DNA of 64,000 nucleotides from Apophysomyces variabilis. Its lineage: Eukaryota; Mucoromycota; Mucoromycetes; Mucorales; Mucoraceae. Made by a program: the position numbers and the translations under genes. The stretch is from positions 1-64,000 of the forward strand of contig MZZL01000064.1 of assembly GCA_002749535.1 (NCBI GenBank), given 5' to 3'. The notes under the pieces were generated by a model. It was not told the DNA's origin. It saw nothing but the letters and a program-made list of their open reading frames with translations, and searched no databases. Below are positions 11,240 to 25,975 of the stretch, in pieces. Every line of letters begins with the position of its first letter. Positions within the stretch are counted from its first letter, which is position 1.

Positions 11240-12132
11240 TTACGGTACCTGGCTCAAATAACTCTCGGCAACCGTTCTGGCTCGAGTGTTAACACTCAGC
11301 TTCATCTCCGAGATCTCCTTATCAACCTCTTCCATAAAATGAACAATGAAATCCACTAGTTTATGCTTATACATTTGTTCCGTATGAGCGTTCGTGATCA
11401 GGAACGAAATATCATAACCCTAAAGAAATAATCATTCAAGCCTTTCTGCTTTCTTCAGATTCATTCTACTTACTCCTACAGGCTTTCTACGCAAAATCAC
11501 AAAGTTTTCTGCTCTCATCATCAAGAATCGAGAAAACTTGTGACACAGGATACGCTCCAAATCATCGGCTTGCTTGATCTTGATACTCACGCGAATCGAG
11601 TTGACAGATGATTCAATCAATACCTTTTCGTTCTCATTACGGCTAATGACCAACGGATTCATCAACACTTCCTTGGATTTTCTAAACGCTCATCATATTT
11701 AGCATGCATAAACCAAAGGAGTGAACTTCTGTCGTTCTCCCTTATGTCTAATGGTTGCCTTACCCGGATTCCACTTCGGGTGTGTTGTGTCGCTCTACCA
11801 CTTGGGATGAAAAGTTATCGAGACAAAGAGCAGCCGTCAAGGTGGAACGCACGGCGGTAAGATACGGACGAAGTGTGTTTGACTAACAACAGCAGCAGAA
11901 AACAACATGAGCCAATGTGAAAAATACATATATACTTGAATTCGGATGCTCTTTCTCATCACGATGTCGTATCAAGTGGACAGAAAACAGGCATAATCAG
12001 ACAAAGTGAGCATGAGCAACGTTTCTGCTTTTTCATGGAAGAGTCATCCCGTGTCATGGATGGACTGCAATGGTGTTGATGATGCAAAGATGGCAGCGGA
12101 GAGATTGAAATGAAACGAGGAGGACTTACCAT
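11240..12132 (-). CDS. ARPC4: Arp2/3 complex subunit 4 (p20-ARC)
   Basis: Four exons: ATG alone at 12132-12130, then 11882-11764, 11681-11474 and 11419-11240. They total 510 nt (169 residues), matching the usual 168-169. Introns are 247, 82 and 54 bp and all are GT-AG. Conserved stretches include [14 protein letters not shown] at the start, [66 protein letters not shown] and [24 protein letters not shown]4 forms the core dimer with ARPC2 in the seven-subunit complex that nucleates branched actin at endocytic patches. The first coding exon consists of only the start codon. Identity is unambiguous. Confidence 0.96.
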
Positions 12133-14631
12133 AATGTTATGGTGTCTAATGGACCTCTATTCCTCCACACTTTTTTTTTTTGGTCGTAGGGCCTTTCGGT
12201 TATTGCCAAGCAAACCTGAGCCCAACCATACTCGGAGTTCAAACTACAAAACGTCATCTCTTTAAAAGGCCGCTGATCAGTACAGTGTAAGTTGTAAGAG
12301 CTCAAACTGAGACAGGGCGAGACTGAGAACGGATAGAAACAAAGTATAGAGGCATATGCTGCTTTCAACTACATGGGCTCTAAAGAGGTATTTTTTGGTT
12401 TTATTTTTTCATTTGAACATCTAATAATGGCTATTTTTCAAACGGTAACGTATATCCATGCGAGCGTCTCAGTTCTCGGGCCCAACTCAAGCTGAACATA
12501 AAACAACAATCGAGCAAAATTCACAATTATGTAACAAACAGCGTTTCCTTCGTAGAGTGAAGTATCCAACTTAAACCCCATTTAGTTCGCACTCAATCCC
12601 TTTGGATGTGGCGTCTGTTAAGATTTCCATTTGTCCAACCCTGCATTTACAACTTTTCACACCAGATTTTGTTACACCAAAATCCGTCAAATAGTAGACA
12701 ACAAACACTGTTTGTAAGCTTAAGAAACCAAAAGAAAGGAAAGGGCGCCTTGCTTTTTGCGAATTAGAGCAAGCTAGTGAAATAGCTAACCCCATTCTAT
12801 TTTAATGCAGTTTATCCCTACTCAATCTATCATGAAATGAGAAGATCCTTTCCATTTCTGTTCGGTTGTTAGACACCATCATTCAGTTTTCACCTTGACT
12901 CCCCACAAAATGCATTGTTTACCTTCTAACTGACATGAAGACCTTCTATACTTTGATTCTTTATCGTAATACATACGTAAATGGCACCCAAATACGCTAT
13001 TCTCCAGAGTCCAGATTGGAAAGATGGCTGGGAAGCGTCACCCGCTTTGTTAATCTTATCCACTCGGCTTATCCATTTTCTGCAAAAGAATTATCCGCAG
13101 GGTCATGAAACATCATGTGGCGAAGTTTATCTGATGTGACAATAAGCCGGGGTTGTTACTTGCAGATGTCAAAATAGAAAACAAACCTCAAACACGTAGT
13201 AAATATACTTTTACTTATTCCAACTGGTCATGGAACGGCGTTTCGAAAAGATAGAAATGGTCATCCAATTGCTTGCTGTCCTCTTTGCCATTGAGTTATC
13301 TTTCTAGCCTGACGATTGCATCCCGCCTCATCCGTAAAGGAATGACGGTTTACCCAATCCAAAGGTTAAGCTGTTCTTTTCTATTGTGGTAATCCATAGT
13401 GGACTTAGCAGTGCGGCACGCTTTTTGTTAAAGTTTGGTGTTATTCTTTATTTTAATGGGCTGTGTGTATGCACGCGCGGTGCGAAACGGTAAACAGCCG
13501 AAACCAGTGATAGTCCACATTTTAGCGCCGAATAACTTTGAGGATGACCTACATTTTTAGTAACAGTCCTACTACTTGAACCCACTCATCCATCTGCTTT
13601 TTGAACATGACTCTCCATGAATGAAAAGGATCTGTCCAAACGGAAAAACCGATGAGTTACATCCTGATCTTGTTCAGATCTCAATAACGCCACGTGATTG
13701 CTAGCTTTTGAAACCCTCTCAGTACAAGTGACGACCGTTTCCCGATAAAGTTTGATTCTAATGTAAGGGCATCAAGTAGGCATTCCAGGAAAGGTAGCTC
13801 ACGTTTGGCTGAGCAGAAATCTGTAGAAGCGAATAAACTTTTGCTGTTTTCCGTCCCGTCGTAAAAAGAAGAAAATGAAACACCTTTTGTTCAAATGAGG
13901 AAATTTTTGTGGGTGAGGCTATCCAATGTTTTGCTCCGTATGACATAGAAACTTCGGCCAATTCAGTCGCAGCAGAAAAAGAACTTAGAGCGGCAAGATC
14001 TTTGATTCTAGAGTGTCTCGCACTGCATTTGGAAAACAAGCACGCATTGAGCCATTTGCGAATTCTCTATCGTCAGAAGTGTTAACATGCTATTAAACAT
14101 CAAACGCTCTATATACATTCACTGGAATCCAATAAAGTCTTGAAGCTTTGCGGGTTCGTTGGGGGTTATGGTATAGATGGAACCTGAAGTTTTTTACGAC
14201 GAAAAAGGAACGACAGGTCCATGAGACTGAAACCTGATCGGCGCCTTTTTATTTTTTTTTTCTTCCCCACAATGATGATCGGAATTGACTGAGTACGAAA
14301 AAGTGGAACATCCAATAGCACAACAAAAACGAAGAAAATGTATGCTTATTGCAAAAGTTCATTGATAATATGAATAAGAAAACTAAATACGAATTGTACT
14401 GTGATAGAATCACTGTTTTACAAAAATGGTAGGAAGTACTCTATACTAACAGTTTGTCAAGGTGTGTAATTCTACTCTGATCTCTCAAGGAATCTTAAAT
14501 CAAAATGATCGAACATGGTGGATAGAAACAGAAAGAAAGTGCGCTATTAACGATCTTCAAGATACTCTCGGACACTATCAGGATGACCCGTCACTATTCC
14601 TTCTTTTTCTTTTCCTTTTCGAGCGAGACAC
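12133..14631. other. 2.5-kb spacer, no supported gene
   Basis: AT-rich region upstream of ARPC4 and downstream of PABA synthase. Frames at 12571-12795 and 13758-14039 (minus) are open, but their translations show no domain, splice continuity or clear composition bias. No repeat shared with the rest of the window was noticed. Poly-T tracts occur near 12,170 and 14,255. Confidence 0.45.
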
Positions 14632-17736
<3,105 letters not shown>

Positions 17737-18906
17737 AGCGAAACAATAAGCCTTTCTTTTTCTCGTCTGTCTGAATTTTCTGATCCTTTTTTTAAGCGGG
17801 AAGTCCCTTTCTTTCCTATCCAGATCCAGTCACAGTATCCAATCAACCGCCTTGATCTTTTGTGGTTTCGCATCATCTATGGTGTGTACCAGATCTCCTC
17901 TCGGGCACCTCATCTCTAAGATCTTGCACCTCCTCCTCTTTAATCAAAACAAGCAATATCCTCTATATAAAGTAACAGTGAAAGGTACGTTGCTTTGCAT
18001 AATATTCAAACTTAACCTGGAAATGGAGGCAATAGTGGGTGCATGTCACCATTTACCGAAAACAATCGATGTCGCACTTGGCCCGAGTGTGAATGTTTGT
18101 ATCTTGTAAAGGACCCAACGCAGCTTCTCTGTGTTGTATCCGCAAGTGATCAAGAAAGATATTAAATAAAGGTCAGTCATATTCTGTGCTCTCAATCCAA
18201 TTTTACTAGTTGAGACATATAAAAGGGAGCAGCTCATACACTAAATAAAGAATATACCAAAGTCTCACAGTATTTTACTGTTCCCTTTTTTTTCTTGCAA
18301 TCTACACGCGTATATTCTCGACTTTTACTCGAATATTTCACTCTGAAACATATAATGTCGTATTTCCGGAACAGTTTGTCGTACAAGCTTTACCATTTGC
18401 ATGCAAGCATCAGGCGCACCAGTAATCTATGTAACTCTCTTATCAAAACCATACTGGAAAAATCTTTTTTTTTGTTTCTCAATCACACTCTATACCAAGA
18501 CAAGTAATATCATCTATTATAACCATTATGGAACGACAGTATATTTAATACATCTCCTTATTATTCCTTTCCTTGATGGCCGCACTGTATTAGGAATAGC
18601 TAGCACAAGCACCCTTCATTCAAGTCCATACCATTGGGCCGCTATTGCCTGTAACAGATACAATAGCAAGATAGCAGTTTCGAAGCCTATCAGTGATAAG
18701 ACCATTTCCAAACATAGCCGTATACTTTATGCTTTGACAGATGGGAAATGCAGAATAAGCTATGTTAAACACTTCTCTCCGCCAGCATAAGATATGCATA
18801 TAATGACGGCAAAGCCCTTTATTTCCTATTTTTGCAACTTTTGCTCCGCGATGAAAAAAATGGCCGGTCCATAGTTACGTACCACTTTCATCTACTTGCC
18901 TTTTCT
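17737..18906. other. Spacer with a possible small plus-strand transcription unit
   Basis: No conserved gene is seen. An ATATAAAA box at about 18,218 (+) lies some 135 bp before an ATG at 18,355 that opens MSYFRNSLSYKLYHLH, followed by a possible GT donor. The continuation was not convincing. This could be a small spliced gene or non-coding RNA, or chance. Confidence 0.3.
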
Positions 18907-20937
18907 TCAAGCCGCTATAGTGTCGTAACTCCAGATCATTGCACAGCAATCTCCTGATCCCGTAGCAAAACGCGGTTTTCGACCGGGACTGGCGGCAACG
19001 GCGATCACTATCACGCATATTTAGAACACAAACAAAAAAAAAAGCTTTCATTTTTTCTTCAAGCAAGTACCAGAGTTTCTGTGTGCCGTCAACATAAACT
19101 GAGCGTGACCTGTGTATGGATCCCAAAACTGAATTCTACGATCCTTCGAACCGGAAATAATCCAGCGATTATCGGGTGTAGGTACTACTGATAGCACAAA
19201 GTCCTATATTGGTAAAAAGAACAAAAATAGTGAATAAACTGGGCTTTTGCTTTGAAATAGATATTATTACTTTATGTCCCGTGAAAATGCGCGTGCATGC
19301 ATTTCCGCCTCCGAGGCGCCATAACCGAAGCGTATTATCCAGACTACCGCTCACCAACGAGTTCCCGTCAGGCATAAATGCAACCGAATATACGCTGTCT
19401 TCATGACCTTCCAATGTCTCCAGTAGACGACCAGACGATACATCCCAGACCCGGATCATCTTATCTAGACTTCCCGCAGCAACAAACCTGCCGTTAGGTG
19501 ATACGGCAGTGCTTGTTACGCCAGCATCCAGGATACTCTCGCTTCTGATCTGTAGTTTATGGATACATCGCCCGTTGGTCCAGTCCCACACAGCAACACT
19601 ACAGTCTCCTGAACCTGAGACCAGGGTGTGACCATCACTGCTGAATTCAAGCGAATAGATATCCTTTTCATGGCCATCCATCACACGTCGAATGCATTTC
19701 TTCCCAATGTCCCAGATCTGTTAGAAAAAGAACTCAGATCTAACTGAAAAAAGCAAAAGAAAAGAAAGAAAAAAACTGTATCCTGACTTACCCTGATCTG
19801 TCTGTCCTCAGCACCCGTAGCCAAATATTTTCCATCCGGGCTAAAACTGACTGACCGTATATAAAGATCGCCATCTGTCTGAACAGTAGTATCCTGAAGG
19901 GCTCTAACCAGCAAAAGGTAAACAAACTACACCAGACATTAAACAAGATAAACTTACGCAACCAAGGAAGCGGTCATCGTATCGTAGATGTATGCCATTC
20001 GGTTGCAACCCGTAGCAAGATATTGGCCGTCGGGACTAAATGCCACACAACACACAACACTATCATGCTCGAACGTATGGACAAGATCAACATTAAGTAA
20101 CCGAGGGACCTTGGGGCTAAATCTGTGATATATTTCAATACAGAAACCAGCAAAAAAAAAGTAAAGAGCTTGACGTACACTGCACACCAGCGTTGTCCTT
20201 CGATCTTCTTATCGGCAGGCACTGTGTCTATGTCCATGTCTGCTAATGAAGGCATGGGCTCACTTGGCGGAGGGGCTGATACGGGCTGAGCAACTATTGC
20301 GTGGGTAGGCATAGCTATTGAGAATCACTCCATTAACGGTTTATCGAGTGTTTGAGCTGTTTAGTGATGATGATGATGATGTACCTGCCGGTTGTAAGGC
20401 TGGTGGATAACTCGTATGGTCTCTCATTGTTGGTGGTGGGGGAGGTGGGGGAGAATAAGTATTTGAGAGCTTGCGTTTATGTCCACCGGGAACCTTAGAA
20501 ACCTGAAAATGATGGATTGCATAAGCATTTTCTTTCGGGATACATCGATACCTGTTCGATCTGCATACGAAGATGCGCAATTTCATCTTCGTACCTAGAC
20601 CAAATCATCAAGTCAGTCATAGATACATTGTTTGATTTAGAAATTACTGTTTTTGTATCGCTTTTTGTGTGCGTTCTAGTTCGACCAAATGTTGCTGAAG
20701 CATCTTTATTTCTTGTATCTGTCCATTGACTAGCGAAAGAAAATTAAGCATTTTCATATCTCAGTAGTTTCGTCGTTTTCGTTTTTACTTACCTTTATTT
20801 TCATAATCATCTCTCTGGCTTCGAGATACTACGGTTTCTTGCTTTAGTTGGTCAAATTCGATTCTGAGAGTGTCCAAGATTTGTAAAAGACGATTATGGC
20901 CTAAGAGATGGGCTGATCGGTGATTGTAGGCAGACAT
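18907..20937 (-). CDS. TUP1: Tup1-type WD40 transcriptional corepressor
   Basis: The start at 20937 opens [20 protein letters not shown], the N-terminal Tup1 coiled coil that forms a tetramer and binds Ssn6/Cyc8 (exon 1 ends at 20793; further coiled-coil exons reach about 20,520). A Pro-rich linker (SPPPPPPP, near 20,430) leads to seven WD40 repeats at the C-terminus: [96 protein letters not shown], a repeat encoded near 19,150 and the last, [15 protein letters not shown]. Tup1 with Ssn6 is recruited by sequence-specific repressors to silence many regulated genes. At least seven short introns are implied; one carries long A/T tracts near 19,750. A (GAT)n stretch near 20,365 encodes or flanks low-complexity sequence. 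The family call is secure. Confidence 0.93.
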
Positions 20938-22721
20938 GTCAAGCTTGCAGGATGCACGGATGTGGAATGGAGCAGCTCTTCTATAACAGTTTGTTCTCGG
21001 TTTACCAGATAAGAAAAAGAAAAGAGACTCAGACGTTTGGGGAGACGAAAGAGTGCTTTGGTATGAGAAAAAAAGGTCAATGTAAGATTTTAAGGTAACT
21101 ATGCCACTAAAAAGATTTTAGTGGTGGTCCCTGTCTTTCCGCTGCTCGCGTTACACGGATATGTTGTGTTACAGCTGTTTAAGGCAATGCCTCGTTACAA
21201 CTACAACTGCTGTCACAAACAATCATGTAGGTTAACAGCAAGTAATGTATAGACTACAAAATCCAATTACTACAAGGTTAGGAACAAGGTTTATTCTGTT
21301 CTACCAGATGCTGTCACAGGCAATTCTTAAAACCTCCGTATCAATAAAGCAGCTGCAACTCTTGCATTTTTTTTGCAACTCCTAACTCCCGATCAATCGT
21401 CAGCTGTTCTAAAAGCCCATGCTGGTCTTTAAGATGTATTAACTTACTTTCTTTATACTCCATATTCGCTGTGCCATGTTATTCAAGTGGAAGAGGCACG
21501 TATACAGGCTGTAGGGGATCAAGCTTACACGTATTACACAATGGTTGATATTCAGACAACCTTAAACCCTATTCACGCGACCCACGATGAAATTGTTGCT
21601 GATCTTCCCATTGCAGCTTAATGGTACGAAAAATAAGGACATCGATGTAAAAGTCTGACGCATAGATAGCGATCCGCTCATAAGGCGGAGTTTGGTTCGT
21701 CCCCGACAATGCCAACGGTAAACTCCCGTCCGATCCCATTGATGTTCATCCTTAACACTACAAAATCTCTGGCAAAAATAATTTTTTCTTTCAAGGCCAA
21801 AAGGGACTTAGCGGATTCCTTGGAAAGACTGTAACAAAGACAGGTACAAATAAGATCCGTCTTCGGATATACTAAGTGAAATAGAACATCCCGGTCATGC
21901 ACAGACAAAACGGAAGGCCGCACAAGTACAGTAGAATTTGAAAAAGTTTAGCTGCTTTTGGTCACTCCGCCTGTAGTGCAGATGTTATTACAGTCAATTC
22001 TGCAATTACAATGCGCGTTTTACTATGACGTATGCTTATCAAAGCGAGAGAATGAAAGAAAAACAGGAATCTAGTGCAAAAATCTATTGACAGATTGCTA
22101 TGACTTAATATTAGGACTTGGCAAGGATAATGCATCAATGACAACTATGCGCCGCATGGGTTGTCACACCAGACGATCTGCGATTCCTGTATCTGGGATG
22201 GCAGTTTTTCTTTTCCGCTTGAAGAACTCCTTATCGAAAACACCTTGCTGTGGCCTGGTACAGGAAAAGTTTGATTTTTCATCATCAAGCACTAGTACCT
22301 TGGAAAGTACGGTGGGTGAATAATGTATTTTGTTTGCTAGTCTTTGTATTACAAGGTTATCGAATTCAATATTCGAAACTTAAGAAGCTCTTAGCTTAGG
22401 ATCAAATTTAATCATAAGCAGGTTTCTAGGTTAACTGCGCTCGTTCCTACATTGTGTATCGTATTCTCCATTGCACTTACCGACGCTCGTGCCAATGCAC
22501 GCTACTAGCGAGTATTATCAGAGCTATTTCAAGCGCATAACATCTATTGCTTGCGTTCCAGAATAAGCAGCATCATGAAACTCTGTCGTGCCTCTTTCTT
22601 TGCCAAGTGGTTTGCTAATCTTTGTGCAAAATACCATTCACAAACAAATGTGATATCGTCCCATTCGTACACTGAGAAACAGCCGGAACTGACATCTAGA
22701 GACTTTTGATATTGTCACCAT
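20938..22721. other. Intergenic, Tup1 upstream region
   Basis: Likely Tup1 promoter (pyrimidine/purine tracts near 20,990-21,090), then AT-rich sequence. Open frames at 21678-21923 and 21962-22144 show no domain. No repeat or RNA gene was identified. Confidence 0.45.
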
Positions 22722-22978
22722 CTTACTGTTTATTGAAAATTATTTTACGCTACTCTAAATGAATTTTACGTTCATGGAAGAGTCAAGTTTGCGCAAAAAT
22801 TAAAATAAATATGCGTCATTAGTAAAATGAATTATGCGGCAACTATATTTTACTTACATCAACTTGGTCCTCCAGTGGACACAAAATTCATCCGAGTAGC
22901 ATAAAATTATATTCATGGTGAGTAAATGGAAGGATAACTTGACATCTTGTACTTACCCCCGAAGGGTAATCCAACGCA
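22722..22978 (+). repeat. Foldback (imperfect palindrome) repeat, copy A
   Basis: Two arms, 22743-22790 and 22861-22907, are imperfect inverted repeats of each other: TTTTACGCTACTCTAAATGA matches the reverse complement of the second arm, TTTTATGCTACTCGGATGA. About 70 bp of AT-rich sequence lies between them. The repeat continues to a conserved GC-rich block, TTACCCCCGAAGGGTAATCC (around 22,952-22,971). The same unit occurs inverted at 40878-41128. No coding capacity; it looks like a MITE or foldback element. Confidence 0.75.
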
Positions 22979-24289
22979 TGGGTTGGGGACCGCGGCGCAC
23001 CCAGGCCAGGATGGCCAACGGTATTCAGATATTTTATAAAAACAAGTAAAAACTTGCTAAAGAAAAAAGCCACCAGGAGCTACAGAAGGAAAAGAAAAAT
23101 GTTGTCAATATGTAATTGCTCATTCAACAAAAGATAAGGTACTTAAAGACACCTTATCCCAATCCAGGGCATACGCACTCCGCGAGGAGGCGCTGGTGCT
23201 CATCCTGGGGCGAGGGAAGAAGAAAGAAAGAAAAAAAAAAGTGGGAGCGGGAGGGCCATAGAGGCGAAGGCACCTCGACCGCATCGACCACGAGAACAGT
23301 GTCCAACATAAAGTCAGTCTAGGTCAAAGAGTACAATTCCAAAGCGCATATACTTACCAATAGGGGAACGAGTCCTGGCAAAAGAGTAAAGAAGTCCAAA
23401 GAAGAAAAGTAAGCGACAACAATTTCACACGCGTTTATAAAGGAACGTATCTGAAACATCGTCATGATGTCTTACCCAACACCATCATGGGAAGCTCTGT
23501 ATCACACTTATCAACAATACACAATTGACAACAAAAAGATCGGTTCGACTCGCTATCAATTGGAAGTGCGATTGTCCGCACAGTGGAGATAGTACATAAA
23601 GAAAAGAGGTACAACATGCTATCCGAATACGTGGGAACATCATACGAAGAAAATGATATATTAACAACATAATGCTGGCTACATATAACTTTTTTTCAAT
23701 CACTGCAAGGTACTCATGTCATAAAGATGAGATAACTGTCTCTGTTTGCCTGAATTGATAGTTATAGTGCAAGACCAAAGAGATGAAACCAACCGATATC
23801 GAATAAAGCCAGGATGAGGTACATACACCAAAGAGTTACTCACACATGGATTAGCCAAGGCATACACGACCATTCAGTTGACGCAAAAATGGTCCTTAAC
23901 CAACGTATATTGTCCTATGCATAGACGCATAATCATCCGAAACAGGCGCAAACTAATGTTTGAAATACTTTAATTCCAGCTATTCGAGGAAATTTCAAAA
24001 ACCGCCATACATAAAAGAGGAGTCTGCTGCCTTGTTAGACAGGACACTGCCCGTTTCCTGTTGTGGCGATTCGGTTTGCTCAGATGCACAAAGCAGGTGA
24101 TCGATGTCCCTTATGTGATTCATTTCTTCAGGAATACCTGGTCGATTTCGATCGTAAAATGATAATGTGCGGAAATACAAAGGTATGCATACTATTCTTC
24201 TCATGACCTCGACCGAACTAATCAAAAGAAACTAGTGCCATTATCCATTCACTGAAGCATGTGTAAACGACTTCCTTTTATCGGCGACT
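22979..24289. other. Intergenic, with a possible minus-strand exon
   Basis: The segment 22,980-23,320 is locally GC-rich and purine-rich beside the foldback repeat and may be element cargo unrelated to copy B. At 23,995-24,225 a minus-strand frame (ends SNKAADSSFMYGGF) has protein-like composition but no identified partner exon. Nothing else is supported. Confidence 0.35.
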
Positions 24290-24763
24290 GTGACTAAAAC
24301 AAAAAACAACGTTCAAGGACTAAAACCTGACAATAACCAAGGTGTGTTATCGACTGATGTCGACAAAGAAACATATGATCATATGTTGAACATTCTTCAG
24401 TTTCCTCAGAAACAGCCAAACAATAACATATCCCTCAGCATGGATCAAATTTGCTCCTCTCTTGACCAGTGTAAGTACCTATAATAAAGCCATTAGTAGT
24501 CTTCTTTACTGACCTTGTTTTCCATAGTGCTTGGTTCCGCAAGTGAGCTTGCTTCCACACAGCAGGGTAAGATGAACTACTCCTTGGAAGAAATTGAGAA
24601 GTTCCTGACGAACGACGACCCATGCTCAGAGTCATTAGACTTTGAAGACATTACAAATATGCACGACCCCGGCAGTAGCCCTATCCAACTGGAAAACCAC
24701 AACTTTGACTTTTCTTATCCATTGCAGATTGATGATAATCTGAATCTGCTCGCTAATGTATGA
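24290..24763 (+). CDS. Unrecognised acidic protein, 5' end unresolved
   Basis: Two exons joined by a clean 57-bp intron (24471-24527, GTAAGT...CATAG) keep one frame to the stop at 24763. The product is acidic, with a possible short amphipathic segment MNYSLEEIEKFL and a Phe/Asp/Asn-rich tail ending DDNLNLLANV. The frame is open upstream of 24290 but has no in-frame ATG before a stop near 24,235, so either an upstream exon is missed or translation begins at the internal ATG near 24,383. No domain is recognised. The splice junction and composition argue for a real gene, perhaps a transcriptional activator-like or linker protein; the function is unknown. Confidence 0.45.
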
Positions 24764-24919
24764 ACTTGGCTTCTATGTTCTAGCTTTATACCAAAGGTGA
24801 TTAAATCTGATTTATTCTTTTCATCAAAGAAACATTAAGCTTTGTCTTTTATTTACAAGGTTGCGCGATAGGTAAAGAGGGTGAAGGTGTAGGTATAGCA
24901 GGAAGAATTATTGTCCGTA

Positions 24920-25533
24920 TTATTCTAATTTATCCAAATGATCCAGTCGCGTTAAAACGATATTTTTACTTGTTTCCTCGACCTCTCCTGCTAAAAAGAC
25001 CTCGTCTAAAATGGCATAGACCTAAATATTCAAGCATATATCCTTACTTTAGGTGATCCTGCTAACGATAATCGGTAGTAATCATACCTTGTAAAAATTG
25101 AACACAAGATCCAATTCGCATACATTTCCAAAGAACGCATCTAGAACTTCAACGAAGAAATGTATGGCCTCCAAATAGGCCAACTCGTTGTCGTTCGCAT
25201 CCACACAAACGCAGAAGAAAAGACCAGCATAGCGACGATAAACGATTTTGTAATTGCGGAACTGGCATTCCAGCAACGTTGAGTCGTAACTCAGAATATA
25301 CCCTGTATACCTCTTACCTCAACGAAATTACTCTGGTATTTTTGATCTCTTGGGGCAATTAACCGATGGACTTCGCCTTTCAACTTGATTTTCTCGTCAT
25401 CTTCGTAAGGCACATACCATTTAGCCAATCTAGTCTTCCCTTGACGATTTTGTACCAAGATGAAACGAAGCTAATCAGATACTTATTAAAACGGACGCCA
25501 TCACATATAAAGTTTAGTCAGTTAACTTGCCAT
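24920..25533 (-). CDS. AP-2 adaptor complex sigma subunit
   Basis: Four exons: ATG alone at 25533-25531, then 25470-25318, 25261-25088 and 25021-24920. They total 432 nt, 143 residues, against about 142 in animal AP2S1. Diagnostic stretches are [72 protein letters not shown] and [17 protein letters not shown]. This small longin-fold subunit sits in the AP-2 heterotetramer and binds the dileucine sorting signal during clathrin endocytosis at the plasma membrane. The [11 protein letters not shown] region favours AP-2 sigma over AP-1 sigma. The first intron (25471-25530) starts with GC (GCAAGT) right after the ATG; the others are GT-AG. Its 3' end faces the unknown plus-strand gene with a spacer of about 156 bp. 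Confidence 0.93.
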
Positions 25534-25975
25534 GTCAACCTGCAAAAGGTTCGAGTAAAGAAGGGCTAAAAGAGTGCAGCCAATATTCACCAAACAACGA
25601 GGGATTACCAAACGTAGAATAATTTCAAACCCAGTCTCTGTTAATGTGACTGAAGGAGAGGCCAGCACCAAAGGTCCAATGCTTCTTTGCCTTTTACAGA
25701 TTGAAAAGATAATGGTCTCTGAGGTACAGACTTTACTATATTACACATATAGGATTTTTATAAAGTCTTTTAATGTTTCTGATTTTTAATATATTATAAA
25801 CAGCTGTTCACGATTGAGCAGTTACAAATATGGAATATAAGGGAAAAGAGTGTTGGATGGTAAATGGCAGATAATGACAGGAGAAAGAGGCATGACTGGG
25901 AAGTCCCTTCTTATTTTGCTTTGTGATTCATAGATGATGTCGTCGTTTGGCATGCGAAACTAAAGAAAGGGGGAG
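25534..25975. other. Spacer between P450 and AP-2 sigma genes
   Basis: About 440 bp of AT-rich sequence containing the AP-2 sigma promoter and the P450 3' flank. No gene or repeat seen. Confidence 0.5.
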
